Source: Winogradskyella forsetii
GTDB taxonomy: Bacteria > Bacteroidota > Bacteroidia > Flavobacteriales > Flavobacteriaceae
Reading direction: 5' to 3'
NCBI RefSeq assembly: GCF_013394595.1
Contig: NZ_CP053348.1
Coordinates: 4,064,501-4,128,500, forward strand
DNA length: 64,000 nucleotides
Made by a program: the position numbers and the translations under genes. Below, piece by piece: positions 35,428 to 45,664 of this stretch. The notes below the pieces were generated by a model. The model searched no databases and was not told where the DNA came from. It worked only from the letters and a program-made list of their open reading frames with translations. Numbering within the stretch: the stretch's first letter is position 1; each line of letters starts with the position of its first letter.

Positions 35428-37701
35428 TCAATTAAACGTTGTCTTCTTATTCTTTTTCTTGAATAAGCGTTTAATAAAACCATCGCGTTTAGTAGGTTCG
35501 CAATCCAAATCGTCTAAAACTTGCTCCGAAGGGTTCTCAAACTGAGCTCTGGTAATTGAGTTAAAATCATTATCAGTATTCAATTTTTGAAAAAACTTAG
35601 CGAAAATCGGTAAGGCCGAATTGGCGCCTTGTCCCATTCCTGTGGATTTGAATCCAATAGCATGATTATCGTTTCCTACCCAAGTGATGGTTACTAATTT
35701 TGGGGTTAAACCTACAAACCAACCGTCTTTATTGTTCTGTGTCGTTCCTGTTTTACCAGCAATTTCATTTTTTAGACCATAGGTACTTCGTAATCTTGAA
35801 GCGGTTCCTTTATTGACTGTAGATTTCATCATTTCCAAAAGTACTTGTCTCGTATAGTCGTTATAAGCTTCCTTTTCTGAAATTTCAGGTTGAAACGTGG
35901 CAATGACGTTTCCAGATTTATCCTCAATTTTAGTGATGTAATAAGGTTTTACTGATCGGTTGTTATTTAAATAGCTGGCATATGCGCCTGTTAAATCCTT
36001 TAAATTGATTTCTGCAACACCTAAGGCTAAGGATGGTTCATTTGGTAATTTTTTTGAGATGCCTAATTTTTCAACCTGTTCTAAAACCTTTGGTATTCCA
36101 ACCCTTTCCATAACCTTAACAGAAATAGTATTTATGGAATTGCTCAGCGCATTTTCCAACGTATAATTGATATAAGGATCTTCATCTTCATCACCGCCAG
36201 AATTACTAGGAGTCCAATCATCGTAATCGGTGTAAGTCACTTTATTTAGCGAAAAATAAGTACATGGATCCAAGCCATTCTCGATAGCTGCTGTATAAAC
36301 AAAAGGCTTAAATGTAGAACCAACTTGTCGTTCACTTTGTGAAATATGATCGTATTTGAAATATCGGTAATCAATACCACCAACATAAGTTCTCACAGCA
36401 CCTGTAGTCGGCTCTATAGAGAGCATTCCAGTATTTAAGAATTTGAGATAATGTTTTAAACTATCTATAGTTGATATTTTTTTGATGGTATCGCCTTTCC
36501 AACTAAATAAATCAGTCAATTTTTTAAGACTTAGTGAGTCATTGATTTGACTTTCAGATAACCCTTGCGCTTTATAAGCTTTGACTTGAGGTAAATTATT
36601 AATGGCATTTTCGAGTAGTTTCTTGTTGGTTTCCCAAGGTGCGCTTTTACCGTATGAATTTTCAAAATCCGTTTGAAGTTTGCTAATGTGTTCTTTCATG
36701 GCTTCTTCTGCCAATTCCTGCATTTTATAATCTAGCGTCGTGTGGACGATTAAGCCATCTTTGTATAAATTATACTGCTCTCCATCAGGCGATTTTAAGG
36801 TATCTAAAATAGATTCCAATTGTTTTTTGACTTCGGCTCTAAAATAAGGTGCCAAACCTAAATCGTGATTAAACGACCGATACTCTAATTCTAAATCTTG
36901 ATTTGAATAATAGTCTAGTGAATCTTCGGCCAAATAATTGTAATTCACCATTTGGCTTAAAACCACATGCCTTCGGTCTTTACTGCGCTCCAAATGTACT
37001 CTTGGATTGTAATATGTATTGGCTTTTAAGGTACCAACTAAAGTGGCGGCTTCATTTAATGAAATATCTTTTACCGATTTATTAAAGAATTTACGGGAGG
37101 CACTTTCTATACCATACGTATTATCGGAAAAAGGAACGGTATTTAGGTACAAGGTTAAAATCTCTTCTTTGGAATAAACGGCTTCAATACGTTTGGCAAC
37201 AATAGATTCTTTAAACTTATTGATAAGCATACTGAATATCGCATAGTTCTTCCTGCCATAAAGATTTTTAGCCAATTGAAGTGTTATGGTGCTTCCGCCT
37301 CCTGCTGACTTATCCTGAAGAATTAAATTTTTGACAAAAACACGCATCAAACTGATGTTATCAATGCCGTCGTGCTCATAAAATCTTGAATCTTCTGTAG
37401 CAACGAGCGCATCAATGAGGTGTTTTGGGAAATCTTCAAATTTTACGGGCTGTCTGTCATAAATATAATATTTGCCAATTAATTTTTCATCCTTATCTAA
37501 CAACTGTGTGGCCTGCTCTTGCTTTATGGAACCGATAGCTTCCAAAGTAGGAAGCTTTCCAAATACCCCAAGATAAATACTGATGTAAAGCCCTAGAAGA
37601 AATAGTAAGACAGCACCGATTGCAACAAGCGACCATTTAATCCACTTATTCTGCCATAATTTTTTTAATCGCGATTTAATTCTAGTGAAAAAAGAATTCA
37701 T
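35428..37701 (-). CDS. Penicillin-binding protein 1A (bifunctional transglycosylase/transpeptidase)
   Basis: A 757-residue class A PBP that polymerises and cross-links peptidoglycan. It has an N-terminal membrane helix at about residues 20-45. The glycosyltransferase domain shows EDSRFYEHDGID, GGGSTITLQLAKNLY and KRIEAVYSKEEILTLYLNTV. A transpeptidase domain follows with the SxxK box in GSTFKPFVYTA, SIN (SNSINT) and KTGTTQNNKDGWFVG. The C-terminus is basic (KRLFKKKNKK). Length and motif order are normal. Confidence 0.93.
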   Translation of the reverse strand: MNSFFTRIKSRLKKLWQNKWIKWSLVAIGAVLLFLLGLYISIYLGVFGKLPTLEAIGSIKQEQATQLLDKDEKLIGKYYIYDRQPVKFEDFPKHLIDALVATEDSRFYEHDGIDNISLMRVFVKNLILQDKSAGGGSTITLQLAKNLYGRKNYAIFSMLINKFKESIVAKRIEAVYSKEEILTLYLNTVPFSDNTYGIESASRKFFNKSVKDISLNEAATLVGTLKANTYYNPRVHLERSKDRRHVVLSQMVNYNYLAEDSLDYYSNQDLELEYRSFNHDLGLAPYFRAEVKKQLESILDTLKSPDGEQYNLYKDGLIVHTTLDYKMQELAEEAMKEHISKLQTDFENSYGKSAPWETNKKLLENAINNLPQVKAYKAQGLSESQINDSLSLKKLTDLFSWKGDTIKKISTIDSLKHYLKFLNTGMLSIEPTTGAVRTYVGGIDYRYFKYDHISQSERQVGSTFKPFVYTAAIENGLDPCTYFSLNKVTYTDYDDWTPSNSGGDEDEDPYINYTLENALSNSINTISVKVMERVGIPKVLEQVEKLGISKKLPNEPSLALGVAEINLKDLTGAYASYLNNNRSVKPYYITKIEDKSGNVIATFQPEISEKEAYNDYTRQVLLEMMKSTVNKGTASRLRSTYGLKNEIAGKTGTTQNNKDGWFVGLTPKLVTITWVGNDNHAIGFKSTGMGQGANSALPIFAKFFQKLNTDNDFNSITRAQFENPSEQVLDDLDCEPTKRDGFIKRLFKKKNKKTTFN

Positions 37702-37796
37702 ATTGAAGCTATTTCTATGTCAACCATACTTTTTCGAAAATCATTCTAAGAGAACCACTAATTTTTCAATTTAAACACAAATTTTTGTCAGCTATT

Positions 37797-37866
37797 TAGA
37801 TTCAAGTCTAAATTCCCTGCCTGCGGCAGGCAGGTAACATCCAAAAGCGAAGCGGTCTGATATCTT
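37797..37866. repeat. Second copy of a dispersed intergenic repeat with GCAGGCAGG palindrome
   Basis: A 19-bp perfect odd palindrome CCTGCCTGCGGCAGGCAGG at 37816-37834, preceded by AAGTCTAAATT and followed by GAAGCGGTCT, matching the order of the same words at 5769-5840. It lies between HflX and PBP1A genes. Confidence 0.6.
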
Positions 37867-37870
37867 TTAT

Positions 37871-39082
37871 CTATTCTATATCTTCAACGTCTGGATACAA
37901 GAAATGATTGTATGGAAAGCGCGTCACATGGATTTCCCTGACTTCTTGGTAAACCCGTTTTCTAAATTCATCCATGTTTTCCTTGTTCAATGCGGAAATA
38001 AACAACGCATTGCCATCTAACCGCGACATCCAAGTTTTTTTCCATTCTTCAATAGTAAAATTGGCTTTGGTGCGTTCTTCTACTAAATCATCTTCATCAA
38101 AAGGTTCTGGTTCATAGGCATCAATCTTATTAAAAACCATGATAGTTGGTTTATCCTTACTATCAATTTCGTCTAAAATCTGATTGACGGAATCTATATG
38201 TTCTTCAAAATTGGAATGTGAAATATCAACGACATGAAGCAATAAATCAGCTTCCCGAACTTCATCTAGCGTACTTTTAAAAGACTCTACCAATTGTGTT
38301 GGCAGTTTTCTAATAAATCCCACAGTATCACTAACTAAAAAAGGCAAGTTTCCAATAACCACTTTTCTCACGGTCGTATCTAGCGTAGCAAATAACTTGT
38401 TTTCGGCAAAGACATCACTTTTACTGATCACGTTCATCAGTGTTGATTTTCCAACATTGGTATAACCGACCAGCGCCACACGTACCATTTTCCCACGATT
38501 ACCGCGTTGAACAGCCATTTGCTTATCAATGGTTTTGATCTTTGATTTTAGCAAAGCTATTTTATCACGAACAATACGTCTATCGGTTTCAATCTCTGTT
38601 TCACCAGGACCACGCATACCAATACCCCCTTTTTGCCGCTCAAGGTGTGTCCACATCCCTTTAAGTCTTGGCAATAAATATTCACATTGCGCCAATTCTA
38701 CTTGGGTTCTTGCATAGCTTGTTTGTGCACGTTGGGCAAAAATGTCCAGAATAAGATTCGTTCTATCGAGAATCTTACAATTCAGTATTTTACTGATGTT
38801 TCGTTCTTGGGCTGGCGATAATTCGTCATCAAATATTACGGTACCTATATCATTTTCTTTTACAAATTTGGTAACTTCTTCCATTTTCCCTGTGCCAATA
38901 AAGGTTTTAGGATTTGGCATGGTCATTTTTTGGGTAAAGCGTTTTATGACCTCACCACCAGCGGTGTAGGTTAAAAATTCGAGTTCATCCAAATATTCCT
39001 TTGATGTTTCTTCATCTTGGTCTTGTGTAATAATACCTATCAGGACCGTTTTTTCTAAGTCTATATCTTTTTTTTCTATCAT
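37871..39082 (-). CDS. hflX: GTPase HflX
   Basis: A 403-residue ribosome-associated GTPase, thought to split or rescue stalled ribosomes. The N-terminal HflX domain (TFIGTGKMEEVTKF, FDDELSPAQERNISKIL, DRTNLILDIFAQRAQT) is followed by RLKGMWTHLERQKGGIGMRGPGE and the G domain: GYTNVGKSTLMN (G1), VSDTVGFIRKLP (G3) and NKID (G4). All motifs are present. Confidence 0.95.
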   Translation of the reverse strand: MIEKKDIDLEKTVLIGIITQDQDEETSKEYLDELEFLTYTAGGEVIKRFTQKMTMPNPKTFIGTGKMEEVTKFVKENDIGTVIFDDELSPAQERNISKILNCKILDRTNLILDIFAQRAQTSYARTQVELAQCEYLLPRLKGMWTHLERQKGGIGMRGPGETEIETDRRIVRDKIALLKSKIKTIDKQMAVQRGNRGKMVRVALVGYTNVGKSTLMNVISKSDVFAENKLFATLDTTVRKVVIGNLPFLVSDTVGFIRKLPTQLVESFKSTLDEVREADLLLHVVDISHSNFEEHIDSVNQILDEIDSKDKPTIMVFNKIDAYEPEPFDEDDLVEERTKANFTIEEWKKTWMSRLDGNALFISALNKENMDEFRKRVYQEVREIHVTRFPYNHFLYPDVEDIE

Positions 39083-39144
39083 AAATACATTAAAGGTGCA
39101 AAGTTAAGCAATTAGTGGCTGTCTATATAAATTTTAAAATAACC

Positions 39145-39152
39145 TATATTTA
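39145..39152 (+). promoter_or_regulatory. Near-consensus promoter box 5 nt before an ATG
   Basis: TATATTTA differs from TAnnTTTG only at the last base. It sits 5 nt before the ATG at 39158. Confidence 0.35.
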
Positions 39153-39157
39153 GTCCC

Positions 39158-40108
39158 ATGAATTATAATTCTGAAATTTATACTGTAGCGTTTTATAATG
39201 TTGAAAATTTATTCGACTTTGAAAATGACCCTTTAACACACGATGATGATTTTTTACCAGCGTCAGCCAAACGATGGACGCCAAAGCGCTATCAAAATAA
39301 ATTAATGAAATTAGGCGCCGTAATTTCTCAAATAGGTAAAGAGCAATCTAAAGTTGCACCAGCAATAATCGGGTTAGCTGAGGTTGAGAATGAAACCGTG
39401 TTATCAGACTTAGTAAATAGTAAAAACTTAAGGGATGAAAATTACAGTTATGTACATTATGATTCTATGGACGAAAGAGGCATCGACGTAGCACTGCTCT
39501 ACAAACCCAGTGTTTTTAAAGTTGAACATTCTGAAACCTTTTCCGTTTATCTTCAAAACGACCTAGGCCAAAAAGATTACACGAGGGACATTCTTTTGGT
39601 ACAAGGCAAACTAAAAGGTGAAATCCTTAATATAATCGTCAATCATTGGTCGTCTAGAAGAGAAGGTGAAAAGGAGACTGAATTTAGGCATATAGCAGCA
39701 GCTAATGTTGTAAACTCAATAACAAAACGATTGAAAGAAAAAAACCCAAATGACAAAACTATTGTTATGGGAGATTTTAATGACAATCCAGGCAGCAAAA
39801 GTTTGTTATTATTGGAAAAAGAAAGCAACCTTTATAATCCCTTCAAAACGGTTTGGTCTCACGATAATGGAAGTTTAAATCACAATTTTCAATGGAATAT
39901 ATTTGACCAAGTTCTATTTTCTACAAATTTCTTTGATACCAATACAACCAAATTAGCATTTATTGAGGCTAAAATATTTAATGTTAAGTCTCTAACGCAG
40001 TATCAAGGTAGATATAAAGGACAGCCATTTAGAACTTATGTCGGCAAAAAATATAAAGGCGGATATAGTGACCATTTTCCTGTTTATATTCAATTGAAGT
40101 CAACTTAA
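39158..40108 (+). CDS. Endonuclease/exonuclease/phosphatase-family protein
   Basis: A 316-residue protein without a signal peptide. It has AFYNVENLFDFEND, DDDFLPASAKRWTPKRYQNK, GLAEVENETVLSDL, NHWSSRREGEKETE, VMGDFNDNPGSKSL and GGYSDHFPVYIQL, giving the metal Glu, catalytic Asp/Asn and final SDHFP of the EEP superfamily. It could be a nuclease or phosphoesterase; substrate unknown. It is divergent from hflX. Confidence 0.9.
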   Translation: MNYNSEIYTVAFYNVENLFDFENDPLTHDDDFLPASAKRWTPKRYQNKLMKLGAVISQIGKEQSKVAPAIIGLAEVENETVLSDLVNSKNLRDENYSYVHYDSMDERGIDVALLYKPSVFKVEHSETFSVYLQNDLGQKDYTRDILLVQGKLKGEILNIIVNHWSSRREGEKETEFRHIAAANVVNSITKRLKEKNPNDKTIVMGDFNDNPGSKSLLLLEKESNLYNPFKTVWSHDNGSLNHNFQWNIFDQVLFSTNFFDTNTTKLAFIEAKIFNVKSLTQYQGRYKGQPFRTYVGKKYKGGYSDHFPVYIQLKST

Positions 40109-40334
40109 AAAATCGCCTCTACCATTTATCGATTATTAAGGTAGTTAATCTATTATAACAATGTTAAGCTCTTCTTAATAGCCATTTTTTATATATTCGA
40201 ATTCGCATAGCCAAATCGTCCAACCAACGCAAGGAATGCGTATTACAACACATTTTTTCTTAAACAACAACAAACCTCCTTTTAATCTAATGATTATAAG
40301 GGAATTAAATAATTTTTTAACAAATCGATTAATG
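40109..40334. other. 226-bp leader region of the T9SS cassette
   Basis: AT-rich sequence before the adhesin gene. A weak TATATTCG lies near 40192-40199. An upstream open frame (ATG 40236) has no signal-peptide-like start and is not preferred. No other site was recognised. Confidence 0.35.
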
Positions 40335-43300
40335 ATGAAAAAGATTACTCTATTTTTAATCATGCTTGGCTTTTTCCTAACGGCTAGTGCCCAGTATAAT
40401 TTTCCTACGATTGTAGGCCCTACGAATGTGGCTGAAGGATCGCCTGTTACAATTAATCTCAATGATGTGGCGAATACAGCTGGAGTGCCCGCTTCTTCGT
40501 CTGGCTCTTACGAGTCCTTTTCTATATCAGCCGACTGGGTTGCTGGAGGAGCAAACCCGTATTCTAATGAGGCAGATTTAACAGTAACGACAACTGCCGG
40601 ATCTGTTTTAATAGACCCACCAACAACTAGTGGTGCTTTAGGTGCAGATGCCGTAATTACTTTTGTAGGTGATTTTGCTGGTCTTTATGACCCAACGACG
40701 GATGGATCATTAGACTTGGTTCTAAATCAAAGTTGGGCGGATTCGGATGCGAATTGGTCCAATATTGTTGTGACATTGTTTGAGTCACCAACGTGTCCTG
40801 AACCTACTGGAATAATGTCCTCAAGTGTAACTTCAGATTCAGCAATTTTAGATTGGACTGCTGGAGACTCTGAAACAGAATGGAATATTGAATATAGTGG
40901 TGGCGCAGATTTTACACCTGGAAATGGTGAAGAAGAAGTTTCAGCTCCTGTAACAGGCTCACCAAATACCACTTTATCAGGTCTTACACCTGCAACGACT
41001 TATTATGTTTATTATCAAGCCAATTGTGGGCCAAGTGACCTTAGTCTATGGGTAGGTCCATTTATCTTTGCTACTGAATGTGTAACTTTTACTGCGCCAT
41101 ACACGGAAGGTTTTGAAAATGCTGGTGATATTCCTTTATGTTGGTCTATGAGCGGTGGAGAAGATTGGGAGTTTGCAGATGACGGAGGTTTTGATAATAT
41201 TGGTGACGGTGGTACACTTTCTGGATCTACAGCCACTAACAATTATTTCGCTTGGGTAGATGCTTCTGGAGATGATGGGCCTAGTACTTTAACAAGTCCT
41301 TTAGTTGATGTGAGTGGTTTAACAGCACCTGCACTTTCATTCTATGAAATTAGCGATAATCAAGGTGATGCCAATAGTACTTTAGACGTTGAGGTGTGGG
41401 ATGGTGCAGCTTGGAATAACGTAGGAACTTTCAATACTAATACGGTTGGTTGGGAACTTAAAGTTATAGATTTAGGTGGTTTAACCATTACCGGAGATAT
41501 CCAAGCTCGCTTTATATTTTCTGAGACCGTACCTGGAGATTTTACTGATGATATTGCAATTGATGATGTCACTATTGATGAAGCTCCTAGTTGTTTTAAT
41601 CCATCAATGTTAACTGCAAGTACAATTACTTCTAATAGTGCTGAATTAAGCTGGACTCAAGGCGGTACCGTTGTTTCTTGGAATATTGAAATCGTGCCTT
41701 CTGGCACAGCTCCTACAGGAACCCCTACTGCAACTGATATATCAAACCCATATGATGCTACTGGTCTTAGTGCCATTACGAGCTATGATTACTATGTACA
41801 AGCCGATTGTGGAGGAGAGCTTAGTGGGTGGGCTGGACCATTTACATTTGAAACCCTCTGTGATGTTTATATACCTGATTATATTGAAAATTTCACAACT
41901 ATTCCTGCACAATGTTGGGAAGAGGCAGACAGTGGTGACGCCACGACAGGACCTATGGAATTAGGTAATAGTCTTTGGGGAGCAGATGGTTTCCAAAATG
42001 ATGGTACAACTGGCGCTTATAGAATTAATTTATATCAAGGCGGCGTTAGAAGTGATTGGATTATTTCACCAAGATTTGATTTAACAGGTGGGCCATTTCA
42101 AGTAGAATTCGATTTTGGTATTATGCTCTTCGCTAATTCTACAACACCTGGAACTTTAGGGTCTGATGATACAGTACAGTTACTAGTTACCAACGATGAT
42201 GGTGCTACGTGGACAAACTTACTAACTTATGACAGTAGTTCTGTTGTTCCTTTAACTGGAGAACATCCTGTGATTGATTTAACCGCTTACAGTGGTCAAA
42301 TTGTACAGTTTGCCATATTAGCTTCGGACGGAACAGTTGATGATTCAGAAGATGTAGATGTCTTTGTAGATAATTTTAGAGTAAGAGGTATACCGACCTG
42401 TCCGGAACCGACAGATTTAACCGCCAACAACTTAAGTTTAACTTCTACTGAAGTCGGTTGGACGGAAAACGGAACATCAGCATCTTGGAACATCCAATAT
42501 GGAGAGGCTGGTTTTGCCTTAGGGACAGGTACTATTGAAGCTGGTGTGGATACTAATCCTTTTATATTGACTGGTCTAACACCAGATACAAGCTATGAAT
42601 TTTATGTACAAGCGATTTGTGGTCCTGGTAATGAAAGTTCTTTTAATGGTCCTTTTCAATTTTTTACAGGGTATTGTGAATCGATACCATCAAGTAATGA
42701 TGGTGATGGTATAAATAATGTAACTGTAGGGTTTACTGATTTCCCTAGTATTGGTGATGTAACCTACGAAAACAATACTTCTCCAGTGATTAATGTTTTT
42801 CAAGGTATAAATACTAACGTCGAAATTGAATTTGACCACGGATTTACATATAACACTAATATTTGGATAGACTTCAATGATAATTTAATTTTTGAAGATA
42901 CTGAGATAGTTTTTCAAGGAGAATCCGATGGAATTGGTGATCCTCAATTCTTTGATGCTTCGTTTGTAATGCCATTAACTGCACCAATAGGTGAGCATAG
43001 AATGCGGATTGGAGCAGCGGATTTTGGACAGGCAACGCCAGACCCATGTTATGATGGTACTTGGGGTATAACTTTAGATTTTACGGTAAATATTCAAGAA
43101 TTATTGTGTACGCTAGCTGAGGCAAACTACACTACCGTTCCTGATTGTGCCAATGATCAATTTTTTATCGATGTTAATATTACTAGCTTAGGTGATGCTA
43201 CGTCATTAGAAATTTCAAATAATTTTGATGCAGGCACAATTCAAGCTTTGGCGTTAGATACTTTTCAAGCAGGACCTTTTCCTTTTGGAACAGCTGTAAA

Positions 43301-45638
43301 AATATTTGTAACCAATGAGCAAGACAACAATTGTGTTATCAGTAGTGAAACTTTTGAAGTATTGGCTTGTCCGCCTAGCAATGATGAGTGTGCGGATGCT
43401 ACTGTCGCTGTTGTAAATCCTGGTGAATCTTGTGAACAAGTAAATTCAGGTACTATTTTGGCGGCTACACCTTCAGGAGTGCCTTCTGGTAGTTGTTCTG
43501 GAAATCCAGATGACGACGTTTGGTTCCAATTTACCGCAATAGGAACTCAACAAATTATTGAAATACAAAATGTGGCAGGAGGAACATTTAATTTAGATCA
43601 TGCCCTTTATGAAGGTAGTTGTGGTGCGCTTTCGGAAGTATATTGTACTGCCGATGATTTTAGCCTAACTCCAGAATTAATTGTAGGTAACACATATTAT
43701 GTAAGAGTATTCTCCGCAGGATCAATCGCAGAAACAAGCACTTTCGATCTTTGTATTAGCACTTTAGGTATTCCTGTATATTGTTTAGATGCTTTACCTA
43801 TTTGTGCAGCTCAGGATATTGAATATGAAAGTATTGTTGGTGACCAAACGGCACCTCCTTACTTAGATTATGACTGTTTAGGATCTCAACCAGATCCGCA
43901 ATGGAATACTATATTATTTGATGATGCGGGTGACTACGTATTTACTCTAGAACAAACAAATGCTGGAGGTGCTGGTTTAGATATTGATTTTATAGTTTGG
44001 GGACCTTTTGTGGATCAACAAGGCGGTTGTGTAGAATTATTACCAGATACGATTGCCGATTGTAGTTTCTCTGGAACTTCTATAGAAACAATAGAATTAA
44101 ATGGAGTACCAGCAAATTCAACATATATTATTTTAATAACTAATTTCTCACAACAAGAAGGGAACTATACTTTTGTGCAAGATTCTGGTCCAACAGATGG
44201 TACTAACTGCGATGTGGTATGTGATGTGGTATTGGAATTAGATGGAGCTCCTGTTGAAGACGATATTGAAAGTCCAGCCGAGTTAGATGAAATATTTGAT
44301 TTTTGTGGGTTCGATGATGGAGTACTTTTAGAAGCCACTACATTCTATGATGTTGATACTTATCAATGGTTTCAGGATGGTGAATTGGTTACAGAACTTG
44401 ACGACCAAGGAAACGTAATTGATTATAACGAACCAACACTAACTGCTACGGAAACGGGAACTTATCAAGTTCGCGTATTAGGAGGAATTTGTGACCAAAG
44501 CGTCCTGTATTTTTCTGCTTATATTCAAATTAATTTTTATGATAGCCCAGAGCCAGTAGAACCACAAACTATTACTTTATGTGATGGTCCTGAAGCTGAC
44601 GGTGCTGCATCGTTCAATTTAGATGCTTTAACAGCCGAGCTGGCTTTAGATGGTTTCACAATAAGTTATTATACCGATCCGACTGATGCTAATCAGGCAA
44701 TGGGCGCAATTACTGCTACCGATGGTTTTAGCTCAACAGGTGAAACCATATTCATGAGAATTGAGGATTCAGATGCGGCTACTGATGGATATTTAGGTTG
44801 TCGTGAACTTTCAAGTGTAGAATTAATTGTTAATCCAGTGCCAACCATTAACCAACCAGAACCATTATTTGTTTGTGATGATATGGATGGCTCAATTGAT
44901 GGGACTACAGAATTTGATTTAACATCTATCAATACTGAAGTTACAACGGAAGATGGAATAGAAGTAACTTATCATAATTCCCAAGAGGATGCAGATGAAG
45001 ACACCGGAGATATTACAAGTACAACCTATTCTAGTGCGGGTGAAACCTTATATATAAGAGCTGAGAACACAACCACTGGATGTTACCAGACGACAACTTT
45101 TGATATTGATGTGAATTTACCACCGGTAGCTGAATTTAATAATGAAAATATCGATTATGAGGTTTGTCCTAATGCCACCGTTCCAATTTCAATCGGTTTT
45201 GAACCTGATAATTTTACGGATTCAGAAGTATCAATTAGTTGGACTCTAGATGGTGATCCGTTTAATGGCAATAGTGCTATGTTGAATAACGTTTTAGACG
45301 CAGGTGTTTATGAAGCTACAATTACATTCAATGATACAGGATGTACAGCTACTATTGCAACAACTGTTTTAGAACTTGAGTCTTGTGTGTTCCCTGAAGG
45401 TATTTCACCAAACGATGATACGATGAATGATACTTTTGATTTAAGCAGTTTCAATGTTACTAAACTTGAAATATTCAATAGAAATGGAACCCTTGTATAT
45501 TCTAAAACTAACTACCTTGACGAATGGCATGGACAAACGGATGATGGTGAAGAATTACCTGTAGGTACTTATTTCTACACCGTTATTTACGAAGGTGGTG
45601 CAAAATCAAAAAGTGCTTGGGTGTACATTAACAGATAA
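40335..45638 (+). CDS. Giant T9SS surface protein with type B sorting domain (FN3, anchor-J and GEVED modules)
   Basis: A secreted multi-domain protein of about 1767 residues. The start MKKITLFLIMLGFFLTASAQ gives a clean signal peptide; earlier in-frame ATGs do not. By rough position there are FN3-like domains near residues 153, 418 and 689 (CPEPTGIMSSS, CPEPTDLTANN) and MAM/choice-of-anchor-J-like lectin domains near 252-410 and 508-680. A GEVED domain lies near 780-918, and two repeated modules near 1410-1590 share CDxxDGxxxFDLT and GETLYIRAE. The last 85 residues are a T9SS type B (gliding motility-associated, CHU_C) sorting domain: FPEGISPNDDTMNDTFDL and LEIFNRNGTLVYSKTN. It is probably an adhesin, co-expressed with PorP/SprF and an OmpA protein. 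Confidence 0.93.
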   Translation: MKKITLFLIMLGFFLTASAQYNFPTIVGPTNVAEGSPVTINLNDVANTAGVPASSSGSYESFSISADWVAGGANPYSNEADLTVTTTAGSVLIDPPTTSGALGADAVITFVGDFAGLYDPTTDGSLDLVLNQSWADSDANWSNIVVTLFESPTCPEPTGIMSSSVTSDSAILDWTAGDSETEWNIEYSGGADFTPGNGEEEVSAPVTGSPNTTLSGLTPATTYYVYYQANCGPSDLSLWVGPFIFATECVTFTAPYTEGFENAGDIPLCWSMSGGEDWEFADDGGFDNIGDGGTLSGSTATNNYFAWVDASGDDGPSTLTSPLVDVSGLTAPALSFYEISDNQGDANSTLDVEVWDGAAWNNVGTFNTNTVGWELKVIDLGGLTITGDIQARFIFSETVPGDFTDDIAIDDVTIDEAPSCFNPSMLTASTITSNSAELSWTQGGTVVSWNIEIVPSGTAPTGTPTATDISNPYDATGLSAITSYDYYVQADCGGELSGWAGPFTFETLCDVYIPDYIENFTTIPAQCWEEADSGDATTGPMELGNSLWGADGFQNDGTTGAYRINLYQGGVRSDWIISPRFDLTGGPFQVEFDFGIMLFANSTTPGTLGSDDTVQLLVTNDDGATWTNLLTYDSSSVVPLTGEHPVIDLTAYSGQIVQFAILASDGTVDDSEDVDVFVDNFRVRGIPTCPEPTDLTANNLSLTSTEVGWTENGTSASWNIQYGEAGFALGTGTIEAGVDTNPFILTGLTPDTSYEFYVQAICGPGNESSFNGPFQFFTGYCESIPSSNDGDGINNVTVGFTDFPSIGDVTYENNTSPVINVFQGINTNVEIEFDHGFTYNTNIWIDFNDNLIFEDTEIVFQGESDGIGDPQFFDASFVMPLTAPIGEHRMRIGAADFGQATPDPCYDGTWGITLDFTVNIQELLCTLAEANYTTVPDCANDQFFIDVNITSLGDATSLEISNNFDAGTIQALALDTFQAGPFPFGTAVKIFVTNEQDNNCVISSETFEVLACPPSNDECADATVAVVNPGESCEQVNSGTILAATPSGVPSGSCSGNPDDDVWFQFTAIGTQQIIEIQNVAGGTFNLDHALYEGSCGALSEVYCTADDFSLTPELIVGNTYYVRVFSAGSIAETSTFDLCISTLGIPVYCLDALPICAAQDIEYESIVGDQTAPPYLDYDCLGSQPDPQWNTILFDDAGDYVFTLEQTNAGGAGLDIDFIVWGPFVDQQGGCVELLPDTIADCSFSGTSIETIELNGVPANSTYIILITNFSQQEGNYTFVQDSGPTDGTNCDVVCDVVLELDGAPVEDDIESPAELDEIFDFCGFDDGVLLEATTFYDVDTYQWFQDGELVTELDDQGNVIDYNEPTLTATETGTYQVRVLGGICDQSVLYFSAYIQINFYDSPEPVEPQTITLCDGPEADGAASFNLDALTAELALDGFTISYYTDPTDANQAMGAITATDGFSSTGETIFMRIEDSDAATDGYLGCRELSSVELIVNPVPTINQPEPLFVCDDMDGSIDGTTEFDLTSINTEVTTEDGIEVTYHNSQEDADEDTGDITSTTYSSAGETLYIRAENTTTGCYQTTTFDIDVNLPPVAEFNNENIDYEVCPNATVPISIGFEPDNFTDSEVSISWTLDGDPFNGNSAMLNNVLDAGVYEATITFNDTGCTATIATTVLELESCVFPEGISPNDDTMNDTFDLSSFNVTKLEIFNRNGTLVYSKTNYLDEWHGQTDDGEELPVGTYFYTVIYEGGAKSKSAWVYINR

Positions 45639-45664
45639 TCAACTAACAGAATCAACTTAATATA

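Noticed and set aside
41671..41964. Plus-strand frame of 97 codons inside the giant adhesin
   Set aside because: It overlaps clear FN3 and anchor-domain coding in another frame and has no ribosome-binding or family support.
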